From the NCBI GenBank assembly GCA_964017235.1, contig OZ024939.1, forward strand, positions 42,944,241 to 43,008,240: 64,000 bases of DNA. Direction: 5' to 3'. A program made the position numbers and the translations under genes. Of the stretch, positions 51,401-63,400 are shown in pieces. The notes below the pieces were generated by a model, which did no database searches, had not been told where the DNA came from, and saw only the letters and a program-made list of their open reading frames with translations. The stretch's first letter is position 1. Every line of letters begins with the position of its first letter. The DNA is from Sabellastarte sp. h YS-2021 (lineage: Eukaryota > Annelida > Polychaeta > Sabellida > Sabellidae).

Positions 51401-54400
51401 GACCGATGCTCGCCTATTCTGTGCAGGTAAATAGAAAGCCAGATTATTGCTGCGGAGAAGGGAAGTCTGTAACTTGGACATCAGTAGTCGTCTGCTGATT
51501 TCCGAAGGTTTACAGTTTGGTATCTTGACCAACTAGTATATGGTACTTTCTCCCACCCTGCTTCTTCTGCTTCTTTGTGTGATCTACGCAGTATATTAAA
51601 AGCAATATTAAACTCGAATAAATAAAATAAAATTGAATGAAATGTTGCATGCCAACAGGTCTCAGTATTACCAATCAATCAAATAAATTTTCTCCAGTCA
51701 GGAAGTCACTCAGATAATTCTAGTCAGTCAATTAAATAAATCTAATCCAATCAAATATATCAGTGAATCTGACGATTAGTAATCGAGTCAGTTGAGTAAA
51801 TCCAATCCATTCAGTTACTCAGTCAATCAGATCAATCCAGTCAGTCAAGTAATCAGACTACGTTGACATTTCAGGCAAGGAGTCGGTGATCACAGACAGC
51901 CAACTGCCTGAGGGTGATGAAAGCGTGATGAACTTGCATCTGATGGAGGAACAGATCCGCCGAGACAATGTACGCCGTGAACGCATAGAGGAGGGTCCAG
52001 AGCCCAGCCCGCCGGTATTCGATCTGATGCCTGAAAGTTCTCAGGTGGAGGAAGGAGAAACGGCAAAGTTCATGTGTAAAGTCAGCGGTCACCCCAGACC
52101 CCGTCTCACCTGGTGGGTCAATGGAAGCATGATTGTGAATGTAAGTAGCAGCTTTGTGTGCGGGTATAAAACTTTATGTGGAAAAGATCATTTCAGACAA
52201 GGGTCGCTTGGAAAGATCATTGTTATTGGAAGGATCTCTTCCTAATACAGTGTGGCTGGGTTTTAAAAGCAGAAAATTGTATCTTCACGTGGCTAAGTTC
52301 AGCGGACAGACGAACCCTAAATTATTGTTATTGTAAATAGTAGCCATCTGGATATTAGAATATTTTCTGTTATTAGGGCCCTCACAGTGAAAGGTACTTG
52401 TAAAGTATGGATCTGTAAGTTTTTGCATGCGGAATGAACGGTACCCAAGACCAGTCAATGGTGGGCCAATGGAGACCTAATTGTCAATGCGTTACCCTTT
52501 GGTAAGACACACGTGACAGATATTTTAGGAAATACATTTTGTCCCTAAATACTCCTATTTACATTGACTTATAATGTTTAAGTTGCTTTTTCAGATAGAA
52601 TGAAATTTTACCGTTTTTTTTCTTCAAAATGGTTAAAGAATTCACAAGAACCAGTTTTTACAAATGATTTTTCAAACTCACAAGTAAATATAGCTACAAT
52701 TTACATGTGACGATTTCAACTCCTCAAAGCTCTCTCACAGATATTCTTTTTAACACAGGGCCACAGATTCAGACTAAGGTATGATGGTATGATCAATGTT
52801 CTGGAGATCCCCAAAGTCCGGGAATACGACAATGGCACCATACGCGTGGTCGCCAAAAATCCTCTGGGTGAAGCAGAGTGTTCAACAACCCTGGTGGTAA
52901 TACCTCACGAAGACTGGAGATCTCGCCTCAAACAGGCCCCCAAATGTAAGCTCAAATCTGATTGGACATTGTCATGGAAAGGCCATAGAGGCTACAAGTT
53001 CTTCTTTACTGGTTTACAATCACAAGTCTTTGCGGACGTATGCAGTAGTATTTCTGATAGTTGTCTCTGAATCTCCCATGTCTATGGGTTGAAATATGAA
53101 TAACTCAAACCGACTTAGACTTTTGTACATACGCAAGAGCTTGTCCTCTGTAAGTTAGCATGTCAGTAAAAACAAAGTAAGATTAGCAAGGGTTATAAAT
53201 GCTGTATTTTTCTTTTCTAAGTTTTATTATAAAAAGTGTTGAGTATGTGAATCTTGTTGCCTCATTAAATAGTTTTTTCGTTGTAAAAATTTGGGTGGTG
53301 CTATTTTTTTGCAGTCTTAGTACTGTTTATCATATACTCAAAAAACCATTGTCTCCCAGCTTACATGACTGATGCGTTTATAATGTTAAACAGCATTACC
53401 CTAGATGGTAATACTAGGCAGTCGCCCATTTGTGACCTGTAATCTCTTCTAAAAACTGTAATTAAGGTGACCAGCTTCAAATGTTCATTTGATTCACGTG
53501 TCAGACCAGTGTTTTAGGAAATAGTTAGCCCAGTAATAACTTATATTGTCTTCTAAATCATGTATTTATCATCGTTCCATTTTACCAGTCATATTTTGCC
53601 CTCTCAGAAACTGACTGTAAATGAAGGTTCGATGTATTTGTGAGAGCTTTATGTGGTAAACCAGTGAATTAGAACTGAATTGCCTCAGCAATGCTGGCCG
53701 CGTTGTTGCGATGATGTTTGTGTAAGCATTAAAGTTATCTGTACATATATTTGCACTGAAGTTTTTAAAACAAATGCAATTAACTGCTAAAATGACTCGT
53801 AGGATAGAGCGTGCTTATTCACGGCAATGGCATCCATTTTGATTTATGTTGTTAGATTTTAAGTTTATGTTATAAACATCAAAATTTTGTTTTAAGTTTT
53901 CATTTTGAAAGATGCTTTTGATATTTCTTTTTGTTTTAATTTTGAGGGAAATACCCATGTCTATTCAGTTTAACCCATGTTTACAATGTTGTAATGTGTA
54001 TTTGTTTATGCAGTTGCTATGGTGACTTGTGTGTATAAATATGTGTATATAAATATATAATATCAGAAGAGATATCTCCACCAAATCTCAACCCTCACCT
54101 TTGTAACATACCATGTTAGATATTGGTAAAAGAAGTATTTAAAACGCATGAACAATATCACATCCCAGGGTAATTGATTTACATTTGAGCCAACATCAGA
54201 GTTCAAAACTTGAAACAAATATCTTTAGTAACATGAGCTTGTATTGATCTTTGAGGTTCGATTGGGCATGTGAAGGCCTAAAGTCTAGTAATGCATGTTG
54301 TATTAAAGTAAAAAAGTTTCATGAAGATCTTGACGAATAAAATTGTCCAGCAAACATGAGGAGAGGTTGAGTACTTGTCAGCATCTTACAGCTATGAGTC

Positions 54401-57400
54401 GAGTACGAGTGTTGTTGTCAAGGAATACTTACTGGAGACGTGGCCTCTGCTTTTCATGTTGTTGTGACTTTGTATCTTTATTTTGTACTGTTGGTTTTGT
54501 TTGTGCATGGTACACAATATGTGGGCAAATTGCTTTTCAAAGACTCACAGTAGTGAAAATGTATTCGAAAAAAGTTGTCTATTAATTCCAAACTCAAGCA
54601 GAAATATTAAAATGATGTGATATATTGCGAAACCCATACAGTAACTTGGAAATTTACTTTATATTTCAATTAAAGTTTTGCCTGAAATTTTTTTCAAATT
54701 TTAGAACAAACTTCAAATTATGTTTAACCTTAGTCGATCCTCGTAAAATAAGTACTACTTAGCATATTTCCACTGTGAAATCTAATTAAAATGAATTTCA
54801 GATATGTCCATTTGTTGTTGTATTTCTTGGCATATGTCATTATGCAAAGTTCTAATGTCACACCACTATTTCCATACACAGTCACCTCTGTGAATTCAAA
54901 TCTCAGGGGGCTGAAGTAATACTTCCATATAACCTCTGAGAAGGAGAACTTCCAAATACTCGACATCATCATTTCCTCACAAAATTGAATTCATAAAATT
55001 CTACATAAATTGGTTCTACTGTGAAAGATATGCCTTTTGGAAAGCAGATTTTACCCACAATGCACCTCTAACTCCCTCTGCACTGATTTGCTTGCTGGAT
55101 GTTGTAGCCACAGTGCAGGTTGAGCTTGACAGACGCAGAGATGTGGAATTACGTTCTACCGAGCTCAGCTCGGCTCTCAAAAAACCAAGGACTACAGTAA
55201 CAGAACTCAGAGCCCTGGAGAGATGTAAGTGTTAGAAACTAGAGGAAATATGCAAGCTCAACAAGAATATAAACCCAGATGTTCAACCCACCATAGATTT
55301 TCTGCTCTTCATTATGTTAATTGATATTATGAATCAGCTGTAGAAAGAAAGATTTAATGTTTCAATCTTGGCCTCATCAAAGTTAGTACTTATTAGTATG
55401 TGAGAGTTTGTAGGGTAAACTCAGGACTACTTAATGTTGTCTCTTTTCATGATATAATGTAACATGGACAACTGACCTAGAGTAACATTAAAACAAGATA
55501 AAAAGAAAAAATCATTGGACCATATTTCTCACAATCCATTCTGTTTTTCAGTATTAGTTAAACTGGAGTATATTTGGTAAAAGATTTGAGCTCCTTTCTT
55601 TATGAGCTACGTATGTGTTAGTTCTGAAATTCTACAATGTGTACCGAGATGTTCCTGAAGTTCAGAACTACATGTGTGTGTGATATTGATTTTGTTAATC
55701 AACTCTTAGTACAGAAGATTTTAGTATTATGTTAATTAGCTGATCAGGAAGAGTGCAGTGTTGATTATGTTAATAAGCTCATATATTATTCATTAGCTGC
55801 ACAAGAGAGGGCTCAGACATACCAGGATGAGGAAGTGAAAGAAGCCTATCACGCCATCAACCTGCGCCACTCTGAGTTGAGGGGTACAGACGCATCCAAA
55901 GAGCTACGCAGTCATGAACCCAACATACACATCGAGTCTGAAGTACACATTGACAGGGCCAAGTACATGCTGGGTAAGTGATGTATGTTGACTAGACTCC
56001 GACACTTTATGTAAAAAAAAAGAATGTCCAAGGAAGGTTTTTTATTGTCATTTAATCTGTTACCTCGACTTCCTGGTTAAAGCGAACTATTTCTTCTGTT
56101 TCTGTGAAATTCCTTTGAATTCAACTGTACATGAGGCCAGAGTCTGATTCAGTGGAAATAGGGACTTTGAATACACTACACAGTTGTCAGTCCTGAAGTA
56201 CACATAGATAGGGCTGTGGACATGTTGGAGGAAAGACAAGTGATATTCTTTAATCATTGCTATGATTTTAAAAGGTTCTAGGATCAGTTTTTAAGTGAAA
56301 AAGTCAATTAGATATGTTCCATGTTGAATTTTAAAGCTCTGCACTAGCCCAGTGTACTTACTCAGTCTAAACCATAACACACTGGGTTAGTGAACATGCT
56401 AGATCAAAGAAATTATTTTATGATCTAACAACCAGAGGCATTAAAATATAATAAATTGATTAAATGTTCAGTCATGGGGTTTCATCTTCAACGAGAACAA
56501 GTACTTTCAGTCAGTCACATGATACTTCTACTAAACACAAACCAAAATATGAGGTAAGTATTGATATGACAGAAATATAGATTATAATCAAAATATGTCC
56601 TGTTTGTGAATGAGTTTGTGTATATTTCAGGGATTGAGAGTGAACACGACCGTAAGACTGAGGTTCCCAGAATCCCCAAGTCTGCCAAAACTCAGGCCCC
56701 ACCCACCTTCAACAAGCCTCTGATGAACACAAAAGTCAAGGAAGGACAGCTGGTCAAGTGAGTGTCATGACCTTGTGACCGCCTTGAGAACATACTTTCT
56801 CGATATTCGAATTTCTGAAATGTCATCTTTATTCTAATTAGTGCACCCTGTTCATTTTATGTGGTACAAAACGATTGAAAAAACAAATTTTATAATTTTT
56901 TAAATTTCAAACGGTATAATTACCTGGCTCACTGAATTCCACCCAGGTCATATTTTGGGAAAATGTTTGTACAAATACTAATTTTCTGAAATATTTTCTT
57001 CTTTAACACCGTTTTGTGTGTTTGCCATGAACTTGTTGTGGAAATTATCCCAGATTGTGTGATTTCTTGTAGGTTATTTAGAGGGTCTGGATGTCAGACG
57101 CCTTCAGTTCTTTTCTTTGTATTTCTATTTAGTGCCTGGTAAAAAACAACTGCAAAACAATTGCTGGCCATGGTGTTTCAAATAATGCATAATCTTTTTT
57201 GACTATATTTTCTAATAATGTGTTACAGATTGAATTTGTTGTTTGCTTCCTGTTTGTGCTGAATTAAGGCATATGCTAAATTCATAAGCCAGGTGGCATT
57301 GAGGTGAAAAGTTCCGTGACTTTTTCCAGGCTGGAGGTTAGCTTCACTGGCTTCCCATACCCAGACGTGCAGTGGTTCCGCGAGGGTCTCGAGATCCAGC

Positions 57401-60400
57401 CGTCACATGACTTCCAGATCACTACACTTAACAACAAGAGTATTCTGCTCATACCCGAAGTGTTTCCCGAGGATGCAGGAGTCTTCACCGTCAAGATCAG
57501 CAACCCATTCGGTCTGGCAGAATGTAAGGGAAGCCTTGCAGTCACTGGTAAGTCAACAGAATGCCAGAACAACAGTTTGTTTAAAAACATTTTTTCTTTA
57601 AATGATTACTAGAATAAGGTCTGATTTGACCTACTGTGGTCAAAATATTCAGTCATAATGATCTATTTTTACTGTAATAAATTTAGATTATTCTGTTAAT
57701 TTATACCTAATCAACCCCACAAGTCCTCTTTATTCATTGCTTAAAAATACCGTTGACATATATTCAGTAATATGTGGCAGTAAATTTGCAATTTCCTACA
57801 AGTGGTTCCTTTAGTTTGTTTTTCTTCAAATATTTCAGTGGACACCAGTAAGGTGAAGGACAGTGCCCCAGAGTTCAAAGTGCAGATGCGTGACTTGAAC
57901 ATCACTGTGGGAGAACCGGCCACGTTTGACGTGCAGATCAGTGGTTACCCCCGACCCGAGGTCTACTGGGCCAAGGTGAGGGAATTGTGATATTCTAGTG
58001 TACATTGGTGTTACTGCAGTAGAACCTCTATTTTCCAACCTTCTGTTATCCAAATATTTATTTTTATAAACTCATTTTCTGCCTCCCAAATTTGTATTTC
58101 CTTATTGTTACCTCCGCCAAGGAGGTTATGTTTTCGCCTGGGTTTGTCCGTCTGTTTGTTTGTTTGTGAACAAGATAACTCAAAAACTTATGGACGGATT
58201 TTGATAAAATTTTCAGGATATGTCCAAAATGGTAAAAGGAAGAAGTTATTAGATTTTGGGAGTGATCTGGATCACTGTCTGGATCCATGAAAAATAAATT
58301 GGGAGTAATCCGGATCACTATCAGCAAAAATATGAAATAGAGGGGGGAAAAGCAATATCAGTGCTAATGGTAGGTTTTGAAAGTCCAGGAATTGAGCCCC
58401 TCGTGGCGGAGGTCTGCGCTCTCCGAGTGCTCTTGTTTTACATTGAAATGTTTCTTCTGTTTTATGAACCTTCTGTTACCTGAAAACAGGTGTCATATCT
58501 CAATATGGTTGGATAATAGAGTTTGTACTGTTATAAAGCTTGGACTCCTGGCCTTGTATATTGATAAGAAAGAAGTTCCTCAGTGCCCGTCCATTTCCAT
58601 GTCCATATGTTTAGAGCAAAAATAATAAATCTGAATGCATGCTTTTAGTTAGGATAGCCTGCAATTGATAAAGAGCAAATACTGGGAGTTTATTGTGGAG
58701 TAGGTAATGAAAACTCACAAATTACATTATTACAGCGTAATTAATTTGAATGCATTTTATTATTTAGGATGGCAAACGTCTGTTTGAGACCAAGCGCTGG
58801 AAGTTTATTGTTGAGGCGGACCACTACACCTTGCTGGTGTACGAAGTTCGTGTGGAAGACTCTGGGGTGTATGAGTGCGTGGTCGTTAACAAACTAGGAA
58901 AAGCCACGTGCACTGCAAAACTCAATGTACAAGGTAAGAGGAATTTACAGAGTAAATATCGGGTAAATACATGATAAAAATTGATCTGTAGTTTGCATTT
59001 TACTTTTTTAAACTTCAAGATCGCTGGTTCAAGAATTTCAATAGTTTGCCTGCAAATTACAATTCTTCCAAAAAAGTTAAATGGGGATGTTTCTATCACG
59101 TTTTCTTAAGTTATGGCTTCACTTTATCAATAATATACCATGCCTAGTCAAAACTACCATTGTGAATAGCAAGTCTCAGCATTCTCTTCCATTGTTTTCC
59201 AGGTCGAGGAGATTTGCCAAAATCCTCTGCACCCGGATCAGAGAAAGCACCACAGCTTGTGCTGCCGCTCAAAGACCAACAAGTGAATGAAGGAGAAGGG
59301 GTCACTTTCTCATGCAAGATTGAAGCCACACCTGGTGAGTGAATGTTACTTTATAAATCTTGTATAATCTTCCAAACACAACTAGGAACTCTTAAGTGTA
59401 TTAGTGTCTTTAACCTGCCAAAATGAGATGTGTTGTTCAATGTAACTTAAAGTACACACAAGAAGAAGCATCTAATTCAGATTAAAATGTTACCGAAGCC
59501 ATACATTCCTCAGATTTGATGTTAGCTTCTAGAGGCCTGTCCAGTTTGGCCTGAACTGTTGAATGAATAAAAATACACTTAAAACATTGAACTGTATTCA
59601 ACAAGTAGAATGTTTTCAGTGTTTTTTTTTCAAACCAGTTGTTTATATTTCTAGAACCAGTGGTACAGTGGTACCATAACAACCAGCTGGTGAAGCCATC
59701 CAAGTACTTCCAGATGTTTGCCAAGGATGGTGTGTACAACCTACATATTGCTGGCGCCTTCCCTGAGGATGAGGGTCTCTACAAGTGTACGGCCAGGAAC
59801 CAGACTGGAGAGGTCACCTGTATAGCCCATCTCAAGGTCATCGGTGAGGAAAATGTTATTTCACCATCATGGGTAATTTTTATGGTCAGCTGGTGATTAG
59901 GAACTAGGTTCGAGAGGTCACCTATATTGCCCTTGACAAGGTTAAAATAAGGATGAGGTTTTAAGTTGTAACTAGGTCATATTTGAAAGTTATCTAGTAC
60001 ATTTACCATTTTATGGGGAGGAACTAGGATGTGGAGTTCACCTTTTTAACCCATGCCAAGATCATTTTAAGATCACAGTGGAGACTGATAAACCATGCTG
60101 AAGAGTTAAATAAGACAGCCTACCTCAGGTCCATAGGTAAAACAGGCTCATCTAAGTATTATTAGTAAGAGTAGATCTTTTTACATGCATTTATCAACAA
60201 AATTCTTAAGAGACATAAGAAGTTTATATACTTTATATTGTATCAAAGATTTTTTGGGAGGACCTGCCTTTTATTTTATGGTCATTGTTTGTGTCCCTCT
60301 TGAGACTTTTGCTGTAATTTGCCACATTGCAAATGCTGCAATCACAATTGTTATGTAGTTGAGTCGCTATTTACTAAAATTTCCTAGGTCAAAAATTTAA

Positions 60401-63400
60401 ATGATTTACACTGTCATCTGTCATTTCCATGCCTTGTCCAGTGTGTAACTTTCAAGTAATTTGGCACTTCACCAACACTGTATTTATATCTTTTTGTCTC
60501 ATGATCCAGTGAGCCATATGATATGCATTATGCAATGTCCACATAAACTCTTAAAAACTAAAAGAATCTCTGATGTTTGTATTCAGTGAGTTGATTGAAG
60601 AGTTATTGGAGTAATTTTGCAGTTTACAAATGCAGCAATGATTACTTTGTAGCATTGTCCAGTGAGCCAGAACCAGAACTGTACCAGAGTATGAAGCCAC
60701 CTGTCTTCAGTAAACCCATCCACAGTATTGAGGGTCGCCCCGGCCACCCTGCCCACTTTGTGGTAGAGTTTGATGGCCAGACAGAGGTCACATGGTTCAG
60801 AGAGGGCCACCAGATACTGCACAGCGATGACTTCCAGATACTGCAGGTGAGAAAGTATTAATATAATACAGGTAAACTGAAGTCCTATCCACTTGATGGT
60901 TTGAGGCGGATGTCACAAAGAGGCTAATTTTCTTGTATGGATAATCACTAGTTTGAGTTACAATGTTTTCAAAATTACCATACCAGATACTAAGTTGTGA
61001 ATGGGATAAAAAACTTTGAAATTTTATGAGTAATTCAGAAAGACATATTCATTATCTGCATTGGAATAGATAAATGGCCTTAATATACCTGTAGTCACAA
61101 AACTCAAGCTTTGAAAACAACAAACCCAGAAAACATGATGTCTTGTTATTTCAGGAGGGTAACAAGTGCATCTTGTTCATCAAGGAAGTTTACCCTGAAG
61201 ATTCGGGTGTGTTCACCTGTCGTGCAACCAACCCAGTCGGAGTGGCTGAATGTTCTGCTGAACTTCTGGTTGAAGGTACGGTTATTATGTGGTTGGTAAC
61301 CAGATTAGACTGCATCGAGCCCGATATAAACTGGATGTTTTTTACAAGATTAGACCACAGTTGTGTTTAGATTGTGGATTTTTGTACCTTCCAAATTTCA
61401 GCCCGTTTATGCAATGATTAATATGCTCCCCTTTATTGTGCATTTCTAACAAACCGGAATATGCTGATCAGTTATTGTGTTGTAAGTTTAATAGCATTTG
61501 AAGGTTAACCTTTGCATGTTTTTTTGATTCTTGTATCATATGAAAAATAACAACAGTAAAAAAAATGAACATTACAAACAATATTGAAGCGAGTAGTCCG
61601 TAAAGCATAAAAACTCAGACGAGTGAATGCACTGAGCATAGAAACTCGTAATAAATACACAGTACCAGTTAGTAATGGAGAAAACGGAACAAATAAATTG
61701 TCTCAAACTTCTGACAGTCGTCATATTCATTCACTTTTCTTTAAAAGGGATACACTTTGTAGTAAAAAATAACACTTTGTGGTAAAAAATAACAAAAGAA
61801 TACACTTTGAAATTTAAAAGAGAATACACTTTCAAGTTTGAAAGAGCCAAAGAATACAGTTTGAAGTTCGAAACAGCAAAGGGATACACTTTAAAAACAC
61901 CACAGGAAGTTTAAAACAACAAATACAAACAAACAAGTCTGTTGAATGTGTGTGTGTTTGCTGGTTGTGCATGATTGTGTGTGAAAGTCCAGTAGTTTGA
62001 CCTTTTTCAAGGTGATTCAGAGATATCCAGATATTCCACTGTGTACAAGTGAAATTCACTACTGTAACATATGTGGTACTCCACCAGAATTGACACACAA
62101 TGAAATTTCATCATTTTTAAAATAAATTGAAAAAAATATTAAAAATAAATGAAGATTATTAAGTTAGTGTCTTCAAAATGTGTGGTGAATTTCACAAATA
62201 TCATGTGACTTCTATTGAATGCTCTGTGTTTCCACAAGTTGATATTTCCTATGGAACCCATGTTTTGATATTAATGTTTTTTCTAGTTTCAGCCAAATAC
62301 TTTAGACATTGTTCATTACCTCGTGTTCTATGTGTCCTCATATTACAAACAAAACCCTGCATGGAGTTGTTTTTACAGAAGTTTGCCTTTCAGTTTGAGA
62401 GTTTCTCTGTGTATATTTATGACATCACATGGCTGTTTTTCTCAATTGCATGAGCCACAGCTTGGACAGTAAGTAGCTGCTTCAATATTTACAAAGTTGT
62501 ACATGTCTGTATCTTTTAAAAAAATGATCTTAAATAAACTTAAACGGTTTAAGATAATATTACTAGTATATCTTATATAAGATGATGTTGGCTGCACTAT
62601 TCATTTGAATAATTTCAAGGTAATAGATGGAAATGTAAGTAGTTTGTATAGCTTTATATACAAGATAAAACAATGCCAAATTAATGCTATGTAGCTGCTG
62701 TTATTAATGTCGGCAAAGGGTGTAAAACTTCTGTCAATTTTCCCCAGAACATCACAATATAAAGACTAAAATTATAAACATTCCTTAAAAAATCATGCTC
62801 AAGAATGATGAATATATTGCAAAAATATATCTTTTCTGTGGAAGTTTAAAACAATGTTGGGATGAACCTTAACCAAATTCTTAAACCAAAAATTGCATTA
62901 TTTATTACCTTAAACATTATTCATTTTTTAAAATTTTTTCATCATTATCATAAATGTCAGTAAATCAGGTCTAGTCATTTATTCATTTTTTCAGTTTAAG
63001 AAAAACCTGATCTTCTAAAAGCTTGTTTTTTTTAACCTTAATGCCATTGAATTAAATTGTCTGTCAAAAGTTTTAAATCTGTGACCCAGCTTAGCGATAG
63101 CCAAAAAATGAATAACTTCTATTTGATTTCCTTTAATTATTTTCTATTTAATTTCATGGATTTTGACTTGGAATATTATTGATGAATGAATTTTTCTACC
63201 AAATTTTCAGATGTGACTCAGATAAGTCAGAGCAAAGTCCAGCTGCAACAGCAGGGTCCCCCAAAGGTCGCCCCTCAAATACTGAAAGCTCCCTCTCCAG
63301 TCAGGGACGTGGTACCAGGCAACACAACTAAGTAAGACTCTACATAGTTTTTATACTTTTAAATACACTAGTAAGGTGTCATTTGGACAAGTTTAAAAGT

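Noticed and set aside
54343..54585. 80-residue open frame in intron 29
   Set aside because: Hydrophobic low-information sequence without splice-site support.
59205..59213. RGD tripeptide in exon 36 (GRGDLP)
   Set aside because: The protein is inferred to be cytoplasmic and no signal peptide or integrin context is visible, so the motif is probably chance.
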